The position numbers were made by a program, and so were the translations under genes. Shown here in pieces: positions 1 through 10,778 of a DNA stretch of 64,000 nt. The stretch is from Lophium mytilinum (lineage: Eukaryota > Ascomycota > Dothideomycetes > Mytilinidiales > Mytilinidiaceae). The stretch is taken from NCBI GenBank assembly GCA_010093605.1, contig MU004184.1, positions 2,327,615 through 2,391,614 of the forward strand, given 5' to 3'. A model generated the notes under the pieces. It did no database searches and was not told the origin of the DNA. It saw only the letters and a program-made list of their open reading frames with translations. Numbering within the stretch: position 1 is the first letter of the stretch; every line of letters begins with the position of its first letter.

Positions 1-2032
1 GCGTATGCGAGAAGTGCCGTATAATCGAAGCTCTCACGTAGTTCTGGGGGGATGAACAACGCAGCACAGCCAGCACGACCGTCGTGACCGGGCACTTCGA
101 CTCCGTACACGTTTGCTTCGACAACGCCGGGGAAGTCGCCGAGTACGTGGGACACTTCGGCCGTGGACACGTTCTCACTCTTCCATCTGAAGGTGTCGCC
201 GAGGCGGTCCATAAAGTACCATCGCCCGTCTGAGGTTCTTCGAAGGGCGTCGCCGGTGCGGTAGTACAGGTCACCTTTTTTGAACAGGTTCCGCTCGAAC
301 TTCTGCTCTGTGGCTTCGGGATTCCGCCAGTAGCCTGGGAACGCGGACTCTGTTGGAATCTTGACGATGATCTCGCCACCTTCGTCGAAGGATTTTTGGG
401 TCGCAAACCCCGTGATTGGATCGCGGACGATGGCATTGGTTTCGTGGTCGATTTCGACGGGGACGTAGGTGTTGCGGGTCAGGAGGCGGATGATGGCACC
501 GTGGTGGCCGACGGCTGAGGTGAGATAGGGTCCTGGTGTTTTTGTGAGTATTGCAAGCCTGAGGTTTGAGATTATCTAGGACGGAAGCGCTCGTACCTTG
601 ACACACGTTCAACAGCCCAAACACCCCTTCTGTGCTGTTGAAGAACTCGCCCACCTTCTTGATCCCGAACCGGTCTACAAACCGCGACCATACATCCGGT
701 CGTAGCCCGTTCCCGAACATCACATGCACTCTATGCTCCCTATCCCGCGGGCTTGGGGGCGCTGCAAGCAGGTACCGTGCCGTCTCGCCGACATATACGA
801 AAGCGGTGGAGTTGGAATCTCGTACTTCATCCCAAAAGCGAGAAGTGGAGAATCTCCTGCCAATGCAGACAGTTGTGCCGGTTATCATACAGCTAACGGA
901 GACAGTGCAGCCCGTGCCGTGGTAAAGGGGCATGCAGTCGTACCAGCGGTCGCCGCCAGGGCCGGACTTGATGCCAATGGCGCCCATGCGGGCGCTCGTG
1001 AGGGCGTCGGCGCGGCCGATGGGAAAGGGGCAGGCTTTTGGTTTGCCCGTTGTACCGCTATTGGTGTCAAGGTACGTTCTGGTCAAGAATGCGAGAAACG
1101 GGGTGTAGAAAGTCCAAAAGCAGAGATTTGATTGAAGAGGTGTCGAGCACGTGATTTGATATATGTTGAGAGAATGTAGTATGGAGCTTGCGAAAGAGAA
1201 AGACGGGAGGCCAGAGGAAGGGCATTCATACCTGGTATACAGCAGTATCATCGGAAAATCTCCCTTGACCCCCTCCCTTAAAATATCATCCGGCCTCCTT
1301 GGCTCCAACCTCCTAATCTCCCCCTTTTTCTTTTCATCCAAAATCACTATACGCATCCCCAACTCACCCTCAATCCTATCTCTTACCTCCTCAATCCTCT
1401 CCCTACACCCGGTATTCTCATCCACAACCAGCAGCTTCGCATTACTAAGTTTCAAGCAATGCACCAACGCATCACCACTCAGATTATAATTTATCAACGC
1501 CGGCGCTGACCCCACGGCCCACGACCCCATCATCCCAAACATGAACTCTGGGCGGTTTGTGAGGTAGAAAGCGACCAATTCGAGGGGTTTGAGTTCGTTG
1601 GCGAGGAAGAATTGGGCGTAGCGGCAGCATTGCGCGTACGTTTCGGCCCAGGTGTAGCAGCCATCGCGAGACCAAATGCATTCCGCGTGGGATGGGAGGC
1701 GTTTTACTTGAGCTTCGAAGAAGTTCCAGAGACTTATGCGGTTGGCTTTTGCTAATAGATCCCAGAAGCGTTAGAATTGATTTGATCAGTTGTAGAGCAA
1801 GGAACGGCTGGTGTACCGGCTGTAGCAAAGTCCTTGGTCGATCTTCGAAGTAGGTATAGACGCTTTGCATCTTGTGAGAGGGCTAATTTAGCATCGAGAT
1901 ATGCGGCAGCTGCTGTAGTGGCGGCGATGGTAGCTAGATAAAAGAGGGGTTAGCCGATGGGTCGTGAAGCAAGGAGGGTTTGGTGGTAGCACAAATATTG
2001 CACAATGCTATTGTCTACGTACCGAGCGCCAT
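1..2032 (-). CDS. Fatty-acid transporter / very-long-chain acyl-CoA synthetase (FATP/FAT1 family), C-terminus beyond left edge
   Basis: This ATP-dependent ligase family activates fatty acids (in some fungi side-chain acids) to CoA thioesters at peroxisomal, ER or lipid-body membranes. About 546 residues are visible. The start is ATG at 2032, and introns fit at 2022-1934, 1816-1752, 1231-1058 and 596-533. Splicing the third intron restores the AMP-binding loop YTSGTTGKPK near residue 216. Further signatures are the N-terminal RISLWNFFEAQVKR, MPLYHGTG, NSTEG and the FATP-specific RLGDTFRWKSENVST near residue 480. The last tens of residues lie outside the window. The family assignment is firm. 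Whether it is the housekeeping FAT1 or a paralogue of the cefD1 or aryl-acid CoA-ligase type cannot be decided. Confidence 0.88.
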
Positions 2033-2655
2033 ATCTCAACCACCTTTGGTCTAATTGAGTTGTAACTTGGTCTCTAGAAAACAACACTCACGACAAACGT
2101 AGCGGTGAAGAGCGCAAAGGTTTAGGGAACTCGAAGGAAGCAGCTAACGAGCTCGAGTTATGCAGGTTTACTGCGATTGAGGACGAGGCTATACAGTACG
2201 AGGCGTACTCTCGAGGGGAAGCATAGTGGATAGTATCGAAATTCGTCATGCCTATCATATGAGGAGTTGCCGCGCTACAGTGCCGCTGTGTCTGCTTGTG
2301 CCGAGGCGATTTGCAAGAAATTGATAGCTTTCCCCACACGGAGTACCCCACACGGCAGGAACGGGCAGGTTCTGATAGTGGGCCGCTAGGGTGGAAGGGG
2401 TGAGGTTATACAGCGTTAGTTTCGGGATACGAGGATGATTCAGCATATTCGGTATCATCAATGAAGGCGGCGGCTGCAACACCATCATCTATCTCACGAT
2501 GTTTCGATTTCATCATCGGACATGCTTAGAAGATAATTCTACATTACAGGAAAGACTAACCAAAACGCTAAGTAGCAGAACAATAGCCTCCAACGCCCGA
2601 GAAGAAAAAGACCGCCAACGCCCTAACAATACCCTATACGCAATACGCTCATGCT
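2033..2655. other. Intergenic, no gene seen
   Basis: This 623-bp stretch lies upstream of the acyl-CoA synthetase and downstream of the PEBP-like gene. Only short overlapping open frames are present, without a coherent protein or splice pattern. Confidence 0.5.
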
Positions 2656-3687
2656 TCAGAACGCCAACAATCCTGCAAATGCAATCAACGAAACTACAAC
2701 TACACCCTTCGCCGTTGCCAGCGACAGTCCCGATGCCGAGCCCGTCTCCGTGGCCGCTGTCCCCGTGGCTGTCCCAGTTCCTGTCTGACCAGCTGCTGCT
2801 CCTGTCGTCTGCGAAGCACCCACAAGCACTGTCGACGCCGCAGCAAGGTCCGTTGACTGACCAGGGCCCTCAAGCCCACCGAAGTACGTCGTCGTAAAGC
2901 CGCCTGCCGATCTCGAACTCCTAACACTCCCCGTCGTGCTAGCAGACGCAGTCGTAGCGCTCGCATCCCCAGCTGAAGTCGTCTTAGATGCCCCACTGCT
3001 CGCAGCAGCTGCTGTACTCGCCCCTGTCGCAGTAGCCTTCCCATCGCAACTCACCGTCCCGCCCAAGTTCACTACCATCGGCACTCCTGCTACCGAATCG
3101 ACGAGCCCGTTGTCATCCTGGAACTGCTTCACATCGAACGCCTCTCCCTCCTTCGGCGTCTTGAGTGTAGTGATATTGTCGTTCCCGGGCTGGTTGTAGA
3201 ACAAGAAGGCGTACTTCCGCCCATCGCCCGTCTCGCCGAACGCGCCAGGAGGCTTATATTCCACGATCGCAGAGGAGTTGGACGAGATGGAGGTGATGTC
3301 AAAGTTGTAGATGAAGTTGGGCTTTGCGTAGTGCAGAGTTCGCGCGGAGTCGCAGGAGATGTCGAGGAGGAGGATAGTGTACTTTGTGGCGGTGGCGATA
3401 CCGGAGGAGTCGCCATAGGCGAATTGGGGCTCTTTGGCTACATCTAGGGATGGGTGTTAGTGGGAGGTTTGATACAGAGGGAAAGTTAGGGGTAACATAC
3501 CTGCTTTCTTGAAGGTTGTCCCGGGTCTGAAGCCGTTTTCGGGGTCCCCGACGTAGGAGACTTGGAAAGAGACGCTGTCCGTCTCGAAGCCGATGGATAG
3601 ATCGGCTGGGATGCTTGTATTCTGAGCATGAGTTCGGGCAAAGAGTGCTGCGGCGCATGCCACGTGGGTGAGGTATGCAGCCAGCAT
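2656..3687 (-). CDS. Secreted PEBP-like protein with Ser/Thr/Ala-rich stalk and GPI-type tail
   Basis: The predicted protein has 324 residues from two exons (intron 3500-3444). It begins with a hydrophobic signal peptide ending near ALFARTHAQ. The next ~170 residues resemble the phosphatidylethanolamine-binding-like domain of fungal surface proteins, with YTILLLDISCDSA and a KYAFLFYNQPG strand. A long low-complexity Ser/Thr/Ala/Gly stalk follows, and the protein ends in a hydrophobic segment (KGVVVVSLIAFAGLLAF) suited to a GPI signal. This order points to a cell-wall or plasma-membrane-anchored protein exposed at the surface. Ligand and role are unknown. The PEBP assignment rests on motif resemblance. 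The opposite strand is also open over the stalk, a by-product of the GC-rich repeats. Confidence 0.75.
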
Positions 3688-4116
3688 TCTGAGAGAAGAA
3701 CGGATTGATAATTACACAATGGAAAGGTAGGTCTAGAGGTATACCCTTGAAGAAGAAATCAAATGCTTGAACAACTAGGAAACAGAACAATATAGACGCG
3801 TAAAACCCGCAGATCAGATCGTTGGTGCCTTCAACTTTGTGCGCATTCATCGTATTATATACCACCCCTCACTCCAACACTACACCAAGCCCCAAACCTG
3901 CGCCGCACGTCGCGACAACCACCGCAATGCAGAATTCAAACTATAATTAAGCTTATTCCGGTGCGCTCGCTAGTAAAAATACCAAGCGCCATGAGGACGA
4001 GAGAGGCGCAGCCGTTTTAGGAGTGTTTCACGAAGGGCGCTTCCGGTATTCTGGCATTCCGACGTTGTGTGAGTGTTGTAAGCGCCCAACACTGAGTTCC
4101 TTTATTTATAAGAGCT

Positions 4117-4389
4117 GTGCCGCACTCTTGCAGCTATGCGTTGTTGAGCGCCAGGAAAGAGGTCATTTGGGATTGGCGATCGGGCTGGTTATTTCTAACT
4201 GATGGCGGCGAGGATGCAAGGTGGTGGGATTATGAAACGCCAACATTTGTGGGTTGTACGACCAACGAACATTCTGAGATCATGAGGATGATTCGAATGA
4301 CGGGAGTGCTTGAAACCGATTATACTCGTTGTAAGCATCGGCGAACTCTCGAGCGTAGAATCGATTGGTATCTTCGAGACTCGTTGTGA
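4117..4389 (+). other. Open frame of 90 codons, tryptophan-rich, possible gene fragment
   Basis: The 90-residue frame contains four tryptophans and segments such as WDWRSGWLFL and LERRIDWYLRDSL. It is not recognised and has no visible paralogue in the window. It is the only coding-like frame in the gap 3688-4774 and could be an exon remnant. Confidence 0.2.
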
Positions 4390-4774
4390 TTCGCTGTTTT
4401 ATGGGTGCACGTGACATAGGTTTCATTCATCCTCTCCATCTCTCCACTAGCTCTTCCGTTGTGGATGTTTGAAAATCTATTTCCATTAATTTGAGTATCG
4501 AGTTCAATAACGCCAACCAATGCTACGCAATAAAGTTTTCCACAGCAGTATAAATCGACAAGGCCTTTGCAGGAAGGAGACAACACTCGTGCTTATTTCC
4601 CCTTCGGGTTATTGTAGTGGGACTCGTAAAACTTCTCAGGCCATATCCCAGAGCCCTATTGCAAGTCACGTCAGCCTACGAAATCCGGGAAGATACATTA
4701 TACGCTGTACCCACTTTCGCCGTCTGGCTTGAGAAGTTTTCTTTGAAATACTCCGTATCAACACCTGAAAGATG

Positions 4775-5142
4775 TCAGTTGGAGTTCGTGAGGATCGTGA
4801 TGTCGAGGGCAGTACCCTTGGCATCTGCGTGTCGTGGTGTTTCGTCGTTGGGGTCGCCTGACGAATATTCGTATTAGCAAATGTTGCGATTGTAGCGGTC
4901 TTCAAGAGCAAGGCCCATGAAGTATCAGGAGCTAAATAGGAGCCTCGAAAGAGATACTGCATACCGCGCTTCGTTCCCGTGGCCGGCGTGTGAGTTCTCG
5001 CTCCTCCCCCTGATGACCATCGATCCTCTATCCTCTTGACGGCTTTTGTGCGGAAGATGTTGGCTGGCGCGAAATAAAAGGCTGTCCCGACGCAACCTGC
5101 TCCAATGGCGACATTCCGGATGTTGCGGGGCGTGAAAGACAT
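4775..5142 (-). CDS. Small conserved-looking membrane-anchored protein, possibly mitochondrial
   Basis: Two exons joined over intron 4964-4858 give 86 residues. The N-terminus MSFTPRNIRNVAIGAGC is basic, followed by a glycine/alanine-rich hydrophobic stretch (VGTAFYFAPANIF) and a hydrophilic C-terminus ending ITILTNSN. A basic start followed by a single membrane segment is typical of small inner-mitochondrial-membrane proteins of fungi, but no named family is recognised. The gene is divergent from the ERD1 homologue with 519 bp between the starts. Confidence that it is a gene is good because splicing removes a frame break and gives a compact protein. A shorter sequence on the minus strand near 13275-13305 resembles its N-terminus (MLSRNIAIGA) and may be a chance match or a relic. 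Confidence 0.6.
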
Positions 5143-5661
5143 TGTTAGAGACAGAGAAGATGCCTAAAAGTCCGAATGTATGAGATATTATTGAGATTCA
5201 ATGTTCATCAAGTTGATAGAAGGATTAAGAAAATGGCGCTGAGCGAGACATTTTGATAATACATAACTAGCTGATGAGATCACTAAAGGTAACCTCTAGA
5301 CCCTTGATGGTCTTTCGCCAGGGGTCTGTTATGTCATTCCCTTTGAAAAGTGAATATGGGCGTCATCGACCTCTCGATTTCTATATACGGCTTAGCGAGA
5401 TCTCACGCGGCTGTACCTAGGGCTGAGGCTGAATCTCGGCAAACGCGGGCTGAGAACTCCTTGGCGTGCTGAGGGTTACGCAACGCCATACCGAAGGGGT
5501 AGGCGTCTGCGTGTCCATAACTTTTCTCAACACCACGTCTACATCGTGAACCTACCCGCCCAACTCACCTAAGTCGCTCTTTCAACGCTGAATGCCGGAC
5601 ATATTGCACGGGAGTGGTGGAGTGATTTCATATAGGGGAATCAGTGGCAGCCTTCTCCAGG
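5143..5661. promoter_or_regulatory. Shared upstream region of the small membrane-protein gene and ERD1
   Basis: The two genes are transcribed away from this 519-bp segment, so it must hold both promoters. No specific binding site or clear TATA box can be named. Confidence 0.5.
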
Positions 5662-7129
5662 ATGGACGGTGATCCAGCTGTAGAGCCAGAGTTGGACGCT
5701 TTCAGTCGCATACTGCCTTTACCTTACAGAGTCGCGTTGATTATAGTATTGGGTATGTAGTACTATGTATAGGGAGTACCAAAATGCAAGCTGACCATCT
5801 TCAGGTGTATGGGCATGGGGATTGAACCTTCACTACCTTTCCCTTATAAAAATTGTACGTTTCCTCATGGCACCAAATCCAACAGATACTAATGATTGCA
5901 GGATGTGCCTGCCTTAATTCGATACCCTTCTCGCGCCTCTCCAACCCACCCGCCTCACCACCTCTCCTGCTATCGCGTCGCAACCTTCCTCACCATCCCC
6001 CTCGCTGTCTCCCTCCTCTTCTTCTGGGCCCTGACCCATGGCTCCGCTGCCGCAGTCCAACGATGGGAAGTCCTCCCACAACTATATCTACTGGTCCTCG
6101 TCTGCGCCTTTGCGCTCCCCATACCGTTTCTCTCGCGCTCCGGCCGCTTTCGCACCCTCGCGACATTCAAGCGCATTAGCATAGGCGGCCTAGCTGAGGC
6201 GCAAGATGGAAAGTTTGGTGATATACTACTCGCCGATGCCCTCACCAGCTACGCAAAGGTTCTTGGGGATCTATTTGTGGCGCTGTGCATGTTCTTTTCC
6301 TCCGAACACTCGTCAACAGGGCGGCCGGACCGCGCGTGCGGTGGGAAATTCATAGTGCCGTTTGTTATCAGCATACCGAGTTTAATACGGCTGCGGCAGT
6401 GCTTGATTGAATATTTCAGGGTCAGGAATGGGAATAAAAGGAGTGGTGGCGTGGCGAGTACAGGATGGGGAGGGGTGCATTTGGCGAACGCTCTGAAATA
6501 CTCGACCGCGTTTCCGGTGATTATTTTGAGTGCGTTGCAGAGGGGGTATGATCCGGCGAATATTGGGATGAGTGAGGCTGGGCTGTTCCGGTTGTGGTGA
6601 GTGAGAGACCTCCTGTGAGCTTGACCCTCTGGTTACTAACGATTTTGGAATATAGGCTTTTCTTCGTTTTCCTAAACTCCTTTTACTCTTTCTTCTGGGA
6701 CGTCGCCCGCGATTGGGACCTCACCCTCTTCAGCACTTCCCAAGCTCGCAACTCCCCCGAGCATCCCTATGGCCTTCGCCGTCACCGTTACTTCCACGCT
6801 CCGGAGCTCTACTACGGCGCTATTGTGATAGATTTTATGCTTAGGTGCACTTGGAGTTTCAAGCTCAGCCCGCATCTGGACCATTTCAACGATCTAGAAG
6901 GCGGCATATTCCTAATGGAAGTACTCGAGGTGCTAAGGCGCTGGATTTGGATTTTCTTTAGGGTTGAGACCGAATGGGGTGAGTGACCATTTCCTATCGC
7001 AACCTGATCTACCAGGCTGACGGGTCGCATTTGCTGACGTTCGAAAACACAGTCCGTAATAATCGTGGCCCGGCGCCAGATGATATCCTACTTGGCGATA
7101 TGGGTAGCCAGAAGTACGATTCTGATTAA
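5662..7129 (+). CDS. ERD1: EXS-domain membrane protein, ERD1 homologue
   Basis: Five exons (5662-5752, 5805-5854, 5902-6596, 6656-6978, 7053-7129) give 411 residues. Each junction keeps the frame and uses GT/AG. The protein has several hydrophobic segments and the conserved EXS-domain features: LPYRVALIIVLGVWAWGLN at the start, a block around FVISIPSLIRLRQCLIEY, and NSFYSFFWDVARDWDLTLF. EXS proteins of this size are Golgi membrane proteins. Yeast Erd1 is needed for retention of luminal ER proteins and for recycling of Golgi glycosyltransferases and phosphate. The short N-terminus without an SPX domain separates it from XPR1/SYG1 phosphate exporters. Function is inferred from the family. Confidence 0.87.
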
Positions 7130-7440
7130 GGCTACTCGCGTTGAGACATTGGTTTGCGCCTTTTCCGGCATAGCATAGCGACAAGAGGCGCTGTGTTTGT
7201 AGGTACGTTTTTAGTACGGCGTTGATAAAGAAAAGTACCGAAAGGGGAAGATATGAATTAGTAATCTTATAAGCAGCTCGGGCGTGATCTTTTACGCTAC
7301 ATAGATACCATGCATCGAAGCATTCTGTAAGACTTATGCCCATCTTGTGCACGTGCATGCCAAGACTCACAGTTTCATAAACCTCTTCGTCGCGTTTAGA
7401 ACTCTTCGCCCTCACTTCCACCTCACCTCACTTGTCAAAT

Positions 7441-7611
7441 ATGGGTCGCAAGAAGAAGACTTTCATATCTCTGGAAGAATTGGAGAAGGGCGAGGAAGGG
7501 GAAACCCAAGGCGAACTGTCTGAAGACGCCCACAAAGCGGACTCCCGAAAAGCGCCAGTGTCTGTTTTCCTGCAGACTTCCTCCCTTTCCTTCATGCTTA
7601 CATTATCCTAG
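7441..7611 (+). other. Short upstream frame before the 2EXR gene
   Basis: A 56-codon frame starts with MGRKKKTFISLEELEKGEEG and ends shortly before the start of the next gene. The first ~40 codons look coding: basic, then acidic. It could be an upstream ORF or an alternative first exon of the following gene. Confidence 0.25.
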
Positions 7612-7643
7612 TGGCTCTATGAGATCTCCAAACAGTCTGCGCA

Positions 7644-8404
7644 ATGTCGTCCCAGCAGCATACTCCAAAGAAGAGCGAATGTCGGTAATATTCTTAAATT
7701 ATTTTCCTATATTTAACACTGACTCGGCATCATCAAATAGTGGCCTTGAAAACGAACGTCAATCTCCCTTGCTGCGCCTCCCTACCAACATCCGCAATCG
7801 CATCTACAAATACGCCACCGAGAGCTGCTGGGTACACATCAGCTATGTCGTACGGGGAGAGACCTTGACCCCGGGCGACTGCTGGGGCGTACCCCAGCCT
7901 TCCTACTTTCAACGCGTTTATCATCCTGACCAACTTGGCGGCTACTACTACACCTTCCGCCTCGATCCGAGATTTCCACTCGGACACAGACTCGGTAACC
8001 CAGAGCCAAACCGCCTTCCACTTGTTTGCGGCCAGCTGTACAAGGAGACCGTGCTATTGCCGTACGAACGCAACGTATGGTTGTTCGAGGATGCGCACGT
8101 GTTCCGGCAGTTTGTGGAGAAGGACCGGAAATGGCCGGTGGCGCAGCGGAGAGCGGTCAGGACGGTGATGACAGCTAGTGAGCTGTATGTCAAGGATCTA
8201 TGGAAGAAGCTGTTCTTGCGGCTGGAGACGGTGATCGTGCGGGGACAAAAAGGGGAGCTCACATACGTAGACCCGCGGCTGAAGAAAGAGACTACTGCTG
8301 GGACGGTTAAGGGTAAAGGCAAAGCGACAAAGAACTCGTTCGGAAAAGCGAAAGGATCAAGGAAGAAGAAGAGTGAGCGAGTGGAACTCAAGGAGGGAGA
8401 GTAA
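7644..8404 (+). CDS. Small 2EXR-like protein with basic C-terminus
   Basis: Exon 7644-7684 joined to 7741-8404 across a 56-nt intron gives 234 residues starting MSSQQHTPKKSECRG. The block LLRLPTNIRNRIYKYATES is the leucine/proline/arginine core of the fungal 2EXR domain, which sits where many fungal proteins carry an F-box-like helix. It is followed by RLPLVCGQLYKETVLL, the usual second half. The C-terminal ~40 residues are strongly basic (runs of lysine and glycine) and could bind nucleic acid or act as a nuclear signal. Molecular function of 2EXR proteins is unknown. The other two 2EXR genes lie just downstream, so this is part of a local group. Confidence 0.65.
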
Positions 8405-9195
8405 TGGTTTTTTCGGAAGAGTGAAGCTGCAGAGAGCGGATTCGAAGCTAAAAGGAGGAGTAAAAGATGCGCAGCTGGTAATACAGGTGCAGGCGTGTCT
8501 GTTCCCGAAACACGATAACCCAATGCACTACTCAGGCACAGTTCCATGCTCCACTTGAGTAATCGGTAGGTCACGGTTCCTCGCTCGAGTGGCCTAGTCT
8601 CTGAATGTGCGTCTTAGATCCCCCCTCTAATCAAGCGAAGTCGTACGACTACATACCTTTGTACCCTCCAGCACCTACAGCAAAGTCTACACCCCTACTT
8701 ACTACTGTCCGAGGTCCCTTCATTGCCTTATCAGACATTCAGATAAAATGTAAAGCCGAGACAGGGCAGATTACAGCGATTCCGGACGATTCCAATCGAC
8801 TTACCAAACTGTGACAGATGTCGTTTGGAGTAATCTGTTGAGTGACTAAAAAGTGAAAAGCAAAGTCAGACCCAATTGCAAGAGTTAGTGCGCACACTCA
8901 TGTCATAGCATTTGTAATGATTATTCAACTTAACGAGGGGCGTCGACGACCTCACGACTGTAAGAGATTTTGAGCGGAATGGAAGATAGCAACAGAAGTT
9001 GGGAGTACGGCAAAGATGTTCAGAGTAAGCAGACTCGTAAGAAGCTGCAGAAACCCCGCCTATAATGGCAGTCTTGTGCCTGGCACTTTAAGAAAATGAC
9101 TTGACTGACAGACGAAAGAAAAGCTGGAGAAATTGATCCCAGCCCTTAAACCCTTCGGGTTCTTTCAAACATAACCTCATCGTGCCAGAGCCGCC
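8405..9195. other. Intergenic, no gene seen
   Basis: About 790 bp between convergent 2EXR genes. Only short frames without recognisable content are visible. Confidence 0.5.
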
Positions 9196-10418
9196 TCAAC
9201 CTTGCTTGCTCTTTCTAGGTCTCAGAACACGGGTCGTCACCAGCTCCACAGCCCTCGAAGAAGATGTTTCGTCCTCGCTCTCACCTGTCAAGTCTGGATC
9301 CACCTCCTCAGGCGCACAGCCCTTAGGAAAGAGGTCGGCATCCGTCCTCTCCAACCCCTCAAACTCATCTGCCAGAGCCTTCAACATGCTTTCTCCCACG
9401 TAATCATGATCTGCGAACTGTTTTGGATAAGGCAGCATATCGTCCATTTCCTTCTCCGTAGCGCCCCACCGGATCGTCGTCGACTTCGGAGTAGCAGCGA
9501 TCAACGACTTCATCATAGCTATGAGCTCCCTTGGTGCTTCAGTAGACTTGCCCAGGAAGAAATCTCGTATCGAGCTATAAGTGAATTTCTTGCAGTAGCT
9601 GAACACCACGCGCAGCTCCTTCAGCTTTGGCATGTAGTGCAGAGCGCGGTATCTTGCAGGGTTCACCGCCAAATTCGCCTCTGTTAGCCCCCTTCTGCAC
9701 TTGTCGTAGACTTCCGCATATTCCTGTAGCGGGTTGAAGTTGAAGGTCCGATCAGAATTGAAGGACGGATAGGAGTTGTGGTGAGAGTATTGTGTCGTCG
9801 TCGTAAGATTGAACAGCATGACGAGCCGCTGGATCTGCTCAATATCCCAGTCATGTTCAATGATCTCCTTCCCGTAGAACTCGCCTTGGTAGGGGGAAGG
9901 GAAGGGCGGGGCCCGTCCCCCGTCGAAGTGATGTGGGATGTCGATGTGGCATGCTTCGTAGAAGGTAGCAAGGAAGGTATGCGTGCGGTACAGAACCTCC
10001 TTGGCCTCCTCATTCACCTGCTTGGAACATTGCAGGAGAGCGACGAATCCAGCCTCTTTTTCTCTGCCTATTTTCGGCCCTCGATAGGTGTTGGCATTGT
10101 AGATGACCTTGTTCCGGAGCGTGTCTTCAGCGAGTGGTTTGATGATATACTCGTAGACTAGGTCGCGGAGTTCGCGAGGCAGGTCAAGGAAGCGGAAAGG
10201 GCCAACAGGTTCCCAGAGAGGCTCAGGCTTTTGCTGGGGCGTCGGTTGAGGCTTGGTGGCTTTGCTTGTCTTCCCCCATTTGCTAAAGTGGGGGGTGTCA
10301 ACCTTTTCTCCGCGCGTACGCTTCCTAGTAAATCGATTAGGATGGATTCTCAATTGTATGCTTTGCGATGAGGGGGATCAACGTACTGAGATATAGACGC
10401 TCTAGTAGCGGCTGGCAT
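9196..10418 (-). CDS. 2EXR domain protein
   Basis: The main exon 10348-9196 encodes the 2EXR motif GPFRFLDLPRELRDLVYEYI near residue 60, then a second conserved half (ALLQCSKQVNEEAKEVLYR) and a long divergent C-terminus with an acidic end. The exon has no ATG near its 5' end and the frame is closed upstream. Joining a short exon 10418-10387 (MPAATRASIS) over a candidate intron 10386-10349 restores a start and gives 394 residues. That intron would be only 38 nt, unusually short, so the start is uncertain. The protein is a paralogue of the divergent neighbour at 10779, which has the same layout (short Ser/Ala-rich start, Arg/Lys-rich joint, 2EXR). Function unknown. Confidence 0.75.
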
Positions 10419-10778
10419 AGCTACGATGACCTGATAGGGGTGTGGATTTTGTGACTACCGGCAAGTTACTCGAGGTTGGGTGGTATTCTCAGAGGAGGTG
10501 ATGGTGCGGGTAAGTGAGTTATCCTTTGTAGGACGGCTGAACCCTTAAGGACACGAACGTCTTAAGGGCATGGTTCTGGTGGTGAAACGATTGCAATCTG
10601 CGTGTTGCGATCAACTAGCGTTGTCTTTCTTTCAATGGTAACGAGCATTCACTGCCCATTCTCGCCCCACCGTTCAAGACTACCTAACCAACCTCAACGA
10701 ACTCCTTCGTCTTAGTCATTAACACCGTTCTAGAGAACCAGCAACCGCCACATAACGCCATAAACACAACCCCACAAC
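10419..10778. promoter_or_regulatory. Shared upstream region of two divergent 2EXR paralogues
   Basis: The 360-bp segment separates the head-to-head starts, so it contains both promoters. No named site is visible. Confidence 0.45.
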